Source of the DNA: Cotesia glomerata | Lineage: Eukaryota; Arthropoda; Insecta; Hymenoptera; Braconidae | Length of the DNA: 64,000 nt | Assembly: GCF_020080835.1 (NCBI RefSeq) | Contig: NC_058160.1 | Coordinates: forward strand, 16,975,152 to 17,039,151 | Direction: 5' to 3' | In this document: in pieces, positions 24,340-35,364 of the stretch | Numbering within the stretch: position 1 is the first letter of the stretch | How the letters are laid out: each line of letters opens with the position of its first letter | The notes under the pieces: model-generated | The model's database searches: none | Seen by the model: the letters and a program-made list of their open reading frames with translations, nothing else | What the model was told of the DNA's origin: nothing | Made by a program: the position numbers and the translations under genes

Positions 24340-24723
24340 GCCAGTCCCATGGCTAAGCGGTATAATGCTTGTCATGCTTGCTTGGGACTGGTGAGGCGTG
24401 GGTTCGAATCCCGGTGTGAGCTGAAATTTAATTTTCAGTGAACATTGGTGCTCGTAACTCATGCCGGGCTGTACAGGTTTGGGTTTTTCGATGGTTTCCC
24501 CAAGCCCTGTGCTACCGGTGGGGCACAGGCAAATGCGTGCAGTTTCCCCAAAGTCGGCCCATCGCCGCATTACTCTCCAGGCTGAAAAAGTATGTAATAC
24601 CGCCAAACTTATTCTGCCAAACTTAATGTACCGATCAGCCTGGAGTCCCCTTCCGGTCTCGGCCGGACCCCCATCGAGACAGAAGTCTGAAAAGCGGGGT
24701 TAAAATAAAAAAAAAAAAAAAAA
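24340..24723 (+). mobile_element. tRNA-derived SINE with 15-bp target duplication
   Basis: A box TGGCTAAGCGG is at 24350-24360 and B box GGTTCGAATCC at 24401-24411. A conserved-looking body of about 300 bases is richer in GC than its surroundings, and an A-run ends it. Flanks AAGTTAAAATAGTTA (24325-24339) and AAGTTGAAATAGTTA (24724-24738) differ at one base, so this is a target duplication and a fairly recent insertion. Confidence 0.88.
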
Positions 24724-24738
24724 AAGTTGAAATAGTTA

Positions 24739-25663
24739 ATAATTATAATCTTGTATTTAATTTATAATTAATAATTATTATTTAATTAATTTACTATTAA
24801 TTTATTATTGAATCATTATTTAATTATTGTTTAATTTATAATTAAACGATAATGTCTATTCTTTTATACATGATAATAATTAAATTGACTTATAATTTTA
24901 TTAGAAAATCCGATTGTAAAATAATAGAAATAATATTTAATTCAAGTTATTAATTAGTCAAACTCAAACATTAATCCAACATATTATAAACAATATAATA
25001 TATATATTTTCATGTTATAGTTTATTATAATTTTTATTGTAATTTAATTTCAAGTTAATTATAAGTTAATTTTTATTATAAATAGATTTTAAAAGGGTCT
25101 GTTAAATTAATAAAAATAGTTAAATAAACATAATGACTGTATTGCTAAAAGTGTATATTAGTGAAGTCTAACTTTCAGGCCGATAGGCTGAAATAAATAT
25201 ATATAGATATAGAGAAAATACATGTTAGTATATAAGGATCATTTATATGTAGTAGAAAATGTGTGTGCTTATGTATTCCTTAGAGTGGAAGTATGTATGG
25301 AAGTTATGGTGGGAGAAGAACGGAGTTTGAAGCTCTTCGGAAAAACTATGTAACGACACTTCTTACCGAGAGTTTAGATTGCTAAGATCACGTCATTGTA
25401 AACCTCAATTTTATATTTTGAAGCTTTTAATATTTTGTCAACTTGAATAATAAATTGAAACCAACTAAATAATTTTGATCAAAATTAAATAACGTCTAAA
25501 TAGAATTCTTTTATTTAAAATGATTCCTTTCCCGCGCTGAAACCGAGTATTTTAATACTCCCGGGCGAAAGAACTACAGTAATTAAAGTTTTAAATAAAT
25601 AAAAATAACATCCACTAGATGGAAGCATAACACCGGTAGTGATATGTTATACGAATGATAGTA
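24739..25663. other. AT-rich sequence without recognised gene
   Basis: 24739-25140 is very AT-rich. 25141-25570 is more complex, with TATATAAGGATC near 25230 and a short palindrome GAGTATTTTAATACTC near 25545. It could be a worn terminal repeat, but no partner was found. Confidence 0.4.
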
Positions 25664-25763
25664 NNNNNNNNNNNNNNNNNNNNNNNNNNNNNNNNNNNNN
25701 NNNNNNNNNNNNNNNNNNNNNNNNNNNNNNNNNNNNNNNNNNNNNNNNNNNNNNNNNNNNNNN
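25664..25763. other. Assembly gap, exactly 100 N
   Basis: One hundred undetermined bases, the conventional length for a gap of unknown size. It abuts a repeat A copy, whose (CA)n start may be what broke the assembly. Confidence 0.98.
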
Positions 25764-25932
25764 CATATACATACAGACAGACACACGGACATCATCGCGA
25801 AAACATTCAGGGAAGCTTCGTAGGACCTCAAAACGTCGAGATCTGATAAAAACTCGATTTTCGAAGAACGAGGTGAAACCAATTACTTCCCGATTTTTGA
25901 AAATCTTCGATTTTCTTAGCGGGAAGTTAAAA
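25764..25932 (+). repeat. Repeat A, well preserved copy
   Basis: It runs from ACAGACAGACACACGGACAT through AACGTCGAGATCTGAT to the hairpin ACTTCCCG / GAAAATC / TTC / GATTTTC / GCGGGAAGT. This is the cleanest forward copy in the window. Confidence 0.75.
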
Positions 25933-26199
25933 AAACATTGTTAATAATTTAAATTGGTGTTTTCTCCTAAAAAAATCTCTTAAGATATTTTTTAAAAATT
26001 GATTTATTAATTTTTAGTACATATTAGTTTATAATTTGGTCAAACGTTAAATTAAAAAAAATTAAAAACAATAATACAACATAGTAATGACTAGTATGTA
26101 TTGATTGTTTTCAAGTGTAATAAAGAATTAGCCAGAGCATCGGCCAAGAAATGGCTGATAATCAAATCACATACCATTATATTATAATAAATATCGTGC

Positions 26200-26345
26200 G
26201 GTAGCCGATGATTTACCTAGACTAGGCCAGTACAAATCGCCAATGCTTGGCCGAACATTAAAGCCGATGGTTTACCGAGGCTAGGCCGATACAAAACGCC
26301 GATACTTGGTCGAGCACTAGTAGCCGTGCCTTGGCCAATGAACGG
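26200..26345. repeat. Tandem repeat of about 62 bp, two diverged units
   Basis: Two adjacent units share TAGCCGATGATTTACC / AAGCCGATGGTTTACC, ACTAGGCCAGTACAAA / GCTAGGCCGATACAAA and GCTTGGCCGAACATT / ACTTGGTCGAGCACT. The sequence is GC-richer than its surroundings. No gene is seen in it. Confidence 0.65.
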
Positions 26346-26389
26346 AAATTGTTGAGCGTCGGCAACTTTGTATGGGTATGTCGTTTTAC

Positions 26390-27140
26390 TGAACCTGCAA
26401 GCCCGTCGCATGGTCCTTTGCCATGAGCAGTCACAAAAAAATGCCACTCAGCGATGATTCTAAAGTCAGCATAATAATAAAATAAATCAGTAAATGTTTT
26501 TTTGTTTTTAAATTACCGAGGTGCTCCATCTGAAAAGTAAAAAATCCTTTCAATAACAGCAAATTTTTCTCTTGAAAAAAAAATCGATTGTTCTTGAAAT
26601 AAATAAATCCAAGCTGTGTCATGCTTAAGGCAATCTGAGATACCAAATAAGCTAAAATGCGTAATAGTATCATTTTCGTTGTAGTAAACCACCATTGGAA
26701 ATATAGTAGCTTATTGTCATTATTCCAATAAAAGCCTTGGTCAGCTTCCTGCACAACAAACGCATAGTTTTCTGCAAAGTCAAAAACTACTGCAAATTCG
26801 CCACTCTTCAAATTTAATTTCGCATTAGAGAAAAACCGACTTTGTATTTTCACTATAAAATCATGTTTTAAAAGTTTCTCAAGTTGCGTCGCTAAGGTAC
26901 CAATAAAGTTATTGGAATCTGAAATAACGTTTACAATGGTACATCGATCGGTTGATGTCCACATTTTAAATTCGATTTCATTTACATCAGATTCTTTAAA
27001 CGATGCATGAAAGTAATTAATGATTTCTTCATTGTTTGGATATCGATTACAACTTCTGAAGAAGCACGATTCCGTTGGATTATTACAAACCAATTTATTC
27101 AATAAATTTTTATAAATTGGTTAAGTTTCCATAATCCAAT
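26390..27140 (-). pseudogene. DDE-type transposase relic, same family as 50314-50817
   Basis: Read leftward, one frame gives EFAVVFDFAENYAFVVQEAD and QGFYWNNDNK. After a frameshift at about 26690 another frame gives FYFSDGAPR and, past an in-frame TAA, AEWHFFVTAHGKGPCDG. The words DFAENY, FSDGAP and HGKGPCDG recur in an animal transposase family with acidic catalytic residues; I recall it without being able to name it firmly (Sola-like is one possibility). At least one frameshift and one stop make it dead. The copy at 50314-50817 keeps only the second half (FSDGAPQQFKN onward), so the two overlap in that region. Confidence 0.6.
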
Positions 27141-27778
27141 CAGTATTTCTCGCAAATTTTGGAAAATTACATCCTAAATAAGAAAATGGAATCGTAGTTG
27201 TGAGCGCCATCTGCATCGTATAAACTCAATTTTTTAATGAGCAGTTTGAAATTTTAAATATTTGACAGAAAATTATTTTACTATCCCGAATAATCGTATA
27301 ACACTTAGCGGATATAACGTTTAATTTAATTGTGATTGAACAAAAAATATGTACATCGTGAAAACCATATATTTTGTGTAAAAAACTCTGATCTTTCAGA
27401 AAAACAAGTCAAATTGGATGTACCTTGCACCGCACACCGAGAAAAATCAATTTTTCCACTTTAATTGGATTTCAAAGGGTCTTCTGATGTGTTTATGATA
27501 AAATGGATATTTTCATTCAAAAGCTGAGAATTTTTTCCACAAGATAAGATTTTTCGTGAATTTTAATAAAAAAGTTTTCCTTATCAGAAAAATTAATAAA
27601 AAAGTTCAAAAAAATTTTTCTTCAAAATTAAAAAAAATCATAACTCCAGAACCGCTGAATATTAAGGGCTGAAACTTGTAGGGAATTTTTTTCTTATTAT
27701 AGAGAACACCTCCACAAATTTTAAACATAATCCGCGAGGGTCGCCCCTTAAAAATGTACTTATTTGGTGGAATGACCC
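26390..27778 (-). mobile_element. Decayed DDE-type DNA transposon
   Basis: The right end at 27778 reads GGGTCATTCCACCAAATAAG on the minus strand. It resembles the end of the element at 49404-51469 (GGGGTATTCCATGCCAAATC). Transposase relics fill 26390-27140, and 27141-27760 is non-coding leader. The left end is lost near the tandem repeat at 26200-26345. Confidence 0.6.
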
Positions 27779-28863
27779 ATAGATATAGATATACAAACGA
27801 TTAGTGAATTTTTAGTTTATTGCTAATTGCTTTGAATGAATAAACTACATTTAATTCGACCGTAATCTTCGAAAGGACTTAGTTTTAGATAATATTGAAG
27901 TGTATAAAAAATAAATGGACTTGATCAGTTGAGTTTTTCGGCAGTTGTCGTGACCATGCCAGTTTCCATACATACATTTGACACACGGACATCCACGGAC
28001 TAATTTTTTTAAACATTTTTTTTGTTTATTTAAAAAGCAAAATGTCTTTTAAATATGTCATAATTGTTGAAACTAGTGTTTTTCCATGACATTGATGTGT
28101 AAATATTGTTCTACAAGTGCGATAGAAAAAAAATAGAGACAATTTTAATTCAAAAGACATCGCTTGATTTTTGTAAGGCGAGTGTAGAGCACAACCTCAT
28201 CCGCTTCGCTTATGAGGCGTGCAATAGTGTTGTTTAAAATTTCAGTAAATTTTCTACGATACAAAATGTCATCAAAGTTAATCTGAGAATTAATCGAATC
28301 TGTTCTAATATTCTTGGATTTTAGAAAATATTGCAAAGATTAGATCCTTTCACGGAAAAAATCACATTATATAATGTAACGTGGCGCTTCATATAAAAAA
28401 CTGGAAAAATTATAGCTTCAGATTGTAATTATGATAGATTTTGTAAGAATTACATTGAAAAATGTAAATATTTCATTGAAAGCTGTGAAAATTAATACTC
28501 AAAGTTTGAATTTTAAAAATGTTATGGGGATCGTGCATCTAGACTGTCACGCTCACTGGTGATAAAAATGTACAAAATTCGGGCAAAAGTTTTAAATCTT
28601 TAAATCTCAACATGTGATTTAATGTTGATTTATTTTTATTTAAATAATTTTATAAATTTTTCAAAATTTTATCAACTACTCAGTCATGTTATATCACAAC
28701 ATATATAAATTCATCAAGTCGGAAATGTCGAATTGACCAACTTGTGAAATTTTATTATTTTTCACTCAGTACCAGTGGTACTCCACAGAAAAATGACGAG
28801 CATATGACGTGTTTAGAGGTGGAATTGAACTGTGGTGGCTATGTTTACATGGCTATTTGACTT
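27779..28863. other. No gene recognised
   Basis: AT-rich sequence. A 63-codon minus-strand frame (28145-28336) includes NSQINFDDILYRRKF but has no known domain. It contains a GAGGCGTGCA word similar to one near 21600, so it is more likely repeat than gene. Confidence 0.35.
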
Positions 28864-28992
28864 CCCTGTTGAAAAGCTCCAATAAGATCCCATCAAAAGC
28901 GACAAAAGCCACTTAGAAATCAATAAAATTTATGGGTTTCTAAGTGGCTTTTGTCGCTTTTGATGGGATCCTATTGGAAATTTTAAACAGGG
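28864..28992. repeat. Long near-perfect hairpin (MITE-like)
   Basis: It starts CCCTGTT and ends AACAGGG. The core arms, 28880-28918 and 28937-28975, pair over 39 bases with one mismatch around a loop of about 18 bases. The terminal bases resemble the CCCTGATT ends of the CACTA-type element at 34005. No protein. Confidence 0.75.
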
Positions 28993-29353
28993 TTAATAAT
29001 GCTGAATTTCTTCCATTATACTTAATATACATGGCCTTAAATTTTTTTTACCCTTCTGAATTGTTCTTGCTTTGAAAACGACCGATCACTACTGATCAAT
29101 AAGCAAATTTTATTAATTTTTTAGTATTTTTTAAATTATTCCATTGCTTGGTTTAATATTTTTGCCCATTTTACTTATAAATTCAACAACGAGCGCGACA
29201 GTTTCGGCAGAAGTGCAATTTTTCAAGTTTTAAATTTGAAGCGACACTCATGACTTTAATATTATTTTTTCCTTTTTCTGCTTTCAGTGTTGAGATAAAC
29301 TTCATGTCAAGTTTTCAAATTTAAATTTATCAGCATCATTACTATCAAAATCA

Positions 29354-29951
29354 CTACAAAATTTCAGAAAATGTCAATCTGGCGATAATGAGATTCAATT
29401 CATCGCCAGTAGCAGCAACTAATGGGACAGCTAAACAGCAGTCATAATCTTCAGTACACGTTGTATTAATTTTTATAATACGATCATAAGGTTTTAAAAC
29501 TCCATCACATGGTCCACCTGGTCTTAAACGATTTATGTAAATGCCCTTTTCATACAAACCATCTGATACAGAAAATCCGAAATCTTCATAAATAAGATCT
29601 TTTTTAAGAGAAATAGACAATATCTTCAATGCTTTATTGTTGACTTTGTTATTTTTCTGTAAGCTGCAATTAAAATCTTTTATAAATTGGAATGAAATGG
29701 TATTAATATTAGATTTATACGAATATTGTAGTAATTTTTACCTTAAATAAGATTCTGTTTGTGAGTCGAACGGAACATTGTCTGCAGAACGTGTACTCCA
29801 CATGTCTCTAATTTCGGGCACGTTACAATATATTTTTTCGAGTTCTTCCCATGAATCTATTGAATTATTAAGGATTGGTAAGCTATCACGTACAGTATAA
29901 ATGATTTCTGGATATTTCGTCTGCATTTCTTCTTTTTTGAGATGAAGTTCT
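29354..29951 (-). CDS. Grip: GRIP-like PDZ scaffold protein, last two coding exons
   Basis: GRIP proteins hold several PDZ domains and anchor membrane receptors; the fly homologue acts in muscle guidance. The exons are 29951-29742 and 29663-29354, with a clean AG acceptor, a GT donor, a second acceptor and phase 2 joining. The last exon encodes a PDZ domain: EDFGFSVSDGLYEKGIYINR, LRPGGPCDGVLKPYDRIIKI, DYDCCLAVPLVAATGDELNL. It ends at the TAG at 29354-29356. The words SDGLYEKG, PYDR and DCCLAVPL match the C-terminal PDZ of GRIP as I remember it. The preceding exon (ELHLKKEEMQTKYPEIIYTV onward) shows no domain I recognise. Upstream exons were not found; they may lie beyond the transposons to the right. 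Gene identity is likely, not certain. Confidence 0.65.
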
Positions 29952-29971
29952 CTGAAAAGTGATTTCAACAA

Positions 29972-31469
29972 TTAACTTGATTAAGGTGCACACACCCAGC
30001 GGCGTTGAAAACGCATTAAGAAAAAAAACCATTTTTGGAAGGGATAATAATAGAAATTAATAAAATAATACATTACACATTGTTTATTGGTGTTTCAACT
30101 TTATAAAAAAATTTTTTTTTTTCAAAATTACAATATGAAAAACCACACAGAAAGAAAGAATTATTTGTCTCAAATAAATCAATTTATTTGAGTCGTTTTT
30201 TTAAATATTTCTTTATGAAAACTAAAATATACATTTGGTACAAGTAAATATAACTGTTGACTCGAATTATTTTATTATTTGTCAGAAATATATCATTTAT
30301 TCGTGGTAAAGATAAGATATTTAAAAAATAATTTATTAGAATTAATTTATTTGTTAAATAAAATTAAAAATTGGTCAAGTGACAGCTAACTTTAATGTTA
30401 CAATAAATTTTAAAAGTTCATTATTGTCGTTAACTATGATTTATTTACCACAAATAAACCATATCTTTACCATGAATAAACTACCCGGGGAAAAAAAATT
30501 ATAAATAATTTTATATAAATCATTATATATAATCATGTATGAGTTTTGGCCATATATAATTATATAAAATTATATATAATTATGTAAAATTATATAAAAT
30601 TATATGAAAAAAATTTAATATTTTTTTTTAATTATAAAAATTTTTTTTTTTTAATTTTTAAATTAAAAAAAAGTAGAAATTGGGTCTCACAGAATATTTG
30701 CGATCAGTTATCTGATGAAAAATTCTGAGTGTCGACGGGATTTGAACTCGAGTCCTTCTAGTTGCCAGTCCTGCGCGCTGCCACTGGTCCGCATTATACG
30801 ATACAACTGCAGGATATTATTTGTTTTATTTGAATTGAAACACAAGATAGGCTAGGTTTTTATTAAAATTCCATAAAATTCTTCAATATTTCATGGAGCT
30901 TCACAGAAGTAGTAGTTTTAATTTTTGATTGTTGATTTTATCTATTATTTATGGTTAACCTTTATTTTTTATTGTAATTATCCCCTGGTGAAAAAAATTA
31001 TATATAATTTTATATGATTATATATAAATCATCCTATGTAAGGAGTAAGCTGCTAAAATTTCAAGGCGATCCGAATATTTTCCCGAGAGTTAAATCATTT
31101 CTTTATAAAACTAGGCTGAAATTTGAATTGTTTATAATTTTTGTGCCATTGGTCAGACGTGGATACTTGAAAATAGATGAAAGTCTTTGAAGTTCGCCGT
31201 TAGTCAAAACTTGCAAATAAATAGCTATGATTCCTGATCAAATAAGAAAATCAATAAACAATGTATTACATTGATGTATAAAGCTTAGATTAAGAGGCAT
31301 GTGGATGGGCACTGTTGAAAATTTCTAATTAAAAAAAAAACATTACTGTTTTTTTTTAAGCTCTACAATTCATTTCTGCACCTCGAAAATCTAAAATCAA
31401 TTAGCTCGGAAGAAGAATTTACTCAATTAGCATTTTTTCAATTGCCTATAATTAATGAACAAATAGTGA
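29972..31469. other. AT-rich repeat-bearing sequence, no gene
   Basis: 30147 begins a piece with ACACAGAAAG ends and TTATTTG words. At 30483 a CCCGGGGAAAA word heads an AT-rich TATATAATTATA stretch related to 38970-39476. 30715-30800 has a reversed tRNA-like head. 30980-31030 is another TATATAATT stretch. The rest is featureless. Confidence 0.45.
30715..30800 (-). mobile_element. tRNA-like SINE head
   Basis: On the minus strand a B box GAGTTCAAATCCC (30737-30749) lies below an A-box-like GGACCAGTGGC near 30785-30795, with spacing near that of a tRNA. The tail is not clear. Confidence 0.5.
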
Positions 31470-31677
31470 CCCTAGCGGTTTCACCGCCACGGTTATAATA
31501 TGGTCAATTCACGGTCAAACATTAGTCTATATGAAGTGATTTGACGGTTTACATTAGGTGTCATTGTGAACAATTTTGACGATTGATTTATCGACTGTAG
31601 ATCCGAGAAATACCTTTTTCTGCGGGTAAACTTACGGTGATTTGACCGACATTTGACCATCAATTCACCCGCATATA

Positions 31678-32345
31678 CCCTGATAGCCAAGTCGGTCGCA
31701 ACTTTCCGTCGATTTACTGCCGCAACTTGTCACCAAGTTGGCAGCAAGTCTTGGAAATGAACTCGGTTCCCTGATAGCCAAGTTGGCCGCAACTTTCTGT
31801 CAATCTACTGCCGCAACTTGTCACCAACTTGGCGGCAACTCTTGGAAAGTAACTCGGTTGGTGTCAACTTGTTCACCAAGTTGTCGACAAAAGTTGCTCT
31901 GAAACTTTTTCACACCAAGTTGACGATAAGTTTCTCAAGAAATTTGGCGACATATTGCGGCAGTAGATTGGTCTCTTTTTTCTCAGAAACTTGTAGCCAA
32001 CTTGGCGCCAACAGTTACAAATTCGGAAGTTGACCGCAAGTTGTCGCTAAGTTGGTGGCAACTATCTGACACCAACTTGGTTGGTCTGAAACTGTGGCTA
32101 TCAGGGTTGTTCACCAAGTTGTCGGCAAAAATTGCTTTCGAAACTCTTTCGCATCAAGTTGACGACAAGTTTCTCGAGAAATTTGGCGACATATTGCGGC
32201 AGTAGATTGGTCTTGTTTTTCCCAGAAACTTGTAGCCAACTTGACGCCAACAGTTACAAATTCGGAAGTTGACCGCAAGTTGTCGCTAAGTTGGTGGCAA
32301 CTATCTGACACCAATTTGGTTGGTCTGAAACTGTGGCTATCAGGG
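31678..32345. mobile_element. CCCTGATAGCC inverted-repeat element with internal duplications
   Basis: CCCTGATAGCCAAG occurs at 31678 and 31769; GGCTATCAGGG ends at 32106 and 32345. The right part (about 31869-32106) is repeated at 32110-32345, some 239 bases apart, with few differences. The interior is built from CCAAGTTG and CAACTTGG words, so it can fold extensively. Confidence 0.7.
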
Positions 32346-32517
32346 TAACTGACAAACAACTAGCTCATTACGGTCGATTCACCGTGTCATCGTAGGAATC
32401 CGATGAAAGAAAATAGGTGCATTCACCCAGAATAATCGATATTAAGCTCGTATAATGTTCGCGTATACGATAATAAAAAAAAAAAAAAAAAATTCAATGT
32501 AAAATCACTTCGCCCAG

Positions 32518-32590
32518 ATCGGGGATCGAACTCGGATCATCTGATTGACAGTCAAGGGATTTTCCTGTAATGCTATCTCAGACGTACATT
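32518..32590 (-). mobile_element. tRNA-like SINE head
   Basis: On the minus strand there is a B-box-like GAGTTCGATCCCC (32521-32533) and an A-box-like CTGAGATAGCA near 32575. An A-run at 32466-32490 lies on the plus strand, which does not fit a normal tail for this orientation. It may be a fragment. Confidence 0.45.
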
Positions 32591-33364
32591 AAAGATGCAT
32601 TTTAATCACCATCTATTTTACGGATACTTAATTTAGTTTTGATAATTATTTCTATTTCATGAATTCTAAACAATAAATCATTCTGTGAATTTATCACCCA
32701 AAATAAATGCATTAAATTTTATTAATCAAAAAAAAATTTTTTTTTAATTTCATGAGGCTATGTTAAATTTAAAATTTTATAAAAAAAATCCTGAAATTTC
32801 ACAAAAATTTATAAAAGGTGTTTTTTTTATAATATCAAAAATTATAGTGACTTAATCCTTTTTCAAATTATTTTTATTAACTATTTATTTATATTTTATT
32901 AGCCTCATATATTATTTTATGAAATTTTTTTACATTTACAAATAAAACTTCACCCAGCAATTTATCAATAGATCGCTGGTATAAAATTTCTTCTTTACCG
33001 TTACTATCTTCTTTACCGCCATTTGACCTGAAATTCGCTCGCAGACTACCGTGGATTTACCACCGAAATACTCTTTATTCGCCGAATTTTTACTAGTCAT
33101 TCACCGTTGTATTTATGTATGAAGACAATCAAGGGGTCGGAAAATCATAGTTATTGAGTGGGAAAAAAATGGAGAAAATCTTGTGAATGTTCATTGTATG
33201 AACCATGCAATCACCGTCAGAACATTTCACAACTTCACGTATTTTTCACCGTTGAACGACGGTTGTTCGACCGCAAATAGACTTTCTTTCATCGGTAAAG
33301 TGAATTAACGGTGAATTCACCGTCGTTTGACCGTAGTTTGGCCGTCACCAGGAATCCGCTAGGG

Positions 33365-34004
33365 GATCGTCATTCAGTTTGTTCTGGAATTTTATAATAT
33401 TCTGTTGAACTATCTAGAAAGAACCTCCCGACTCCAATTAAAGGTAATGCTATTTAATCGCGTAAATCCACGTAAAATTGACTATCTTTTTTGGGCTATT
33501 CGAATGATTTTTTACGTTAACTAGTATTTGGAAAATTTAACAAAGAAGGGTTGATTTTTATTTTACTATGTATATAACAGCAGGTCGAATTATTAGGAAC
33601 TACTTTGCCCTCATGATCATATAACGTAAGTCAGATCGTAGTGGGATACTTTGGTCAAATTTTATTAACAATTAAAGTCCTTTTCAATTGATTTTTTCAA
33701 CATTTTGCAAAATAAGTAAAAATTTATCCAAAAAAAACTTTAACGCTGATTATATTAAAGTATTTTATAATTAAAAAATTACATTAGATTTCTCAAACGT
33801 GTTGTCAACTGTATCGTTGGTGCAGCTTTGAAGCACTCTATTTTTTAAATTAATGAATAAGTAGAAAAATGTTTTAAATTGTATCTGTGGAGAATTTTAC
33901 TCTTTACAAACTCTCAATTAGTTGTATTTTCTGTGATTCCAATATAGTTTGAGCTATTTTGAAAAAATTGAGAAAACTTGTGAATTTTCGGAAAATTCTT
34001 CTCA
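33365..34004. other. No feature seen
   Basis: AT-rich sequence between two transposons. No open frame, repeat or RNA signal was recognised. Confidence 0.5.
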
Positions 34005-34299
34005 CCCTGATTAAAATTATTGATTGAAAACAATTGAAAAAATTTTGAATTGATTTTAATTTTTTACATAAAATTGAAAAATATTGACTGAAATTGAGAC
34101 ATTCGAGAATTGAATTTTTTTCAATAATTAGAAGCCAAATAAGAAACTATTCAAAAAAATTCAGACTTCTTTAATTTCAATTGCTTTGAATTCCGAGCAT
34201 CGAATTGAAAAATATTCAAAACAATTCAAACCAAAAAAAATTGAATCTTTCTCAACATTTACTAGTAAAATTGAAAATTATTGAAAAATGATAAAAATT

Positions 34300-35000
34300 T
34301 TATGGTTCCAATTACTTTGAATACTGAGTGAATATGAATTTTCAGTTCCACGATTTTATGAATAATTCAAACAAATTAAAAAAAACTCGAAGAATTGAAT
34401 TGTTTTCTATTTCTTCCAACAAGTTAATATATTTTTAATTTGTGATTTTATGAATTATTCAATCGAATTTAAAGAAATTCGATTGATTGTATTGTTTTCT
34501 ATTTTTCCCAACAAATAAACGGATTATTGAATTTACGATTTTATGACTAATTCAAACAAATTTAAACAAACTCGAAAAGTTGAATTGTTTTCTATTTCTT
34601 CCAACAAATTAATATATTATTTAATTTGTGATTTTGTGAATTATTCAATCGATTTTAAAGAAATTCGATTGATTGTATTGTTTTCTAATTTTCCCAACAA
34701 ATAAATGGATTATTCAATTTAAGATTTTATGAATAATCTAAACGAGTTCAAAACTTCAAATTATTTTCTATTTCTTCCAATAAATAAATAAATTTTTCAA
34801 TTTACTATTGTACGAATAATTCAAACAAATTTGGACAGATTCAAAACTTCGAATTATTTTTTATTTCTTCCGACAAAGAAATAAATTTTTTAATTTACGA
34901 TATGAAAATTTCAAGCGAATCTAAACAAATTTAAGATATTGAATTGTTTTCTATTTTCCACAATTAATAAATAAGTCATAAAATGAGGGTTCTTTGAATA
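34300..35000. repeat. Left subterminal repeats of the CACTA-type element
   Basis: A unit of about 90 bases containing TTGTTTTCTATTTCTTCCAA and GATTTTATGAATAATTCAA recurs with drift. Paired units make a higher-order repeat of about 185 bases (compare 34444 and 34629). Such arrays bind transposase in plant CACTA elements. Confidence 0.65.
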
Positions 35001-35065
35001 ATTTCAATACATTGGAATAGATTGTAAATTTCAAGTTATATTAATAACTTTCTGTGATACATAAA

Positions 35066-35364
35066 TTAATATTAAGGTTATAATGATGCACAAACATTCA
35101 ATAGTTTTAATTTTAAAAATGAAATAAATTCAAAGAATAAAAATAAATTAGTTGTAGCTAAACATAAATAATTCAATAATAAAAAATCATTCTGATAATT
35201 CATCACTCTCGCTCCCAGCTGGTATCGCAAAAGTCGATATTTATTTTGATTCTTAGTAACATCTTTTATTTGATCATGCTCTTCTTCATCTTCGGTTTTA
35301 CCATCTTCTTTTTCATTGTCAGAACTGCCTTTGTCTTCATAATTGTCAATAATTTATGATAGTG
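35066..35364 (-). other. Open minus-strand frame with acidic segment
   Basis: Just upstream of the transposase, the opposite strand reads a frame with NYEDKGSDNEKEDGKTEDEE followed by about 70 less distinctive residues. It could be a second small protein of the element, or an inverted piece of an acidic transposase N-terminus. No domain is recognised and chance cannot be excluded. Confidence 0.3.

Larger units (their letters stand above)
31470..33364. mobile_element. TIR element CCCTAGCGG with nested inserts
   Basis: The ends read CCCTAGCGGTTTCACCGCC at left and CCCTAGCGGATTCCTGGTG on the other strand at right. Inner words CGGTCAAAC and GGTGAATTCACCG recur on both arms. Inside are the CCCTGATAGCC element (31678-32345) and a tRNA-like head (32518-32590). 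No transposase is seen, so it is non-autonomous. Confidence 0.65.

Noticed and set aside
24337..24703. Frames of 62-89 residues on both strands
   Set aside because: They lie wholly inside the SINE.
25141..25570. Solo LTR
   Set aside because: A TATA-like word is present but no TG..CA ends, target duplication or partner copy was found.
25583..25944. Open frames crossing the N run
   Set aside because: They depend on undetermined bases and repeat A sequence.
31818..32359. Frames of 67-82 residues on both strands
   Set aside because: They lie in the CCAAGTTG inverted-repeat element and mirror its internal repeats.
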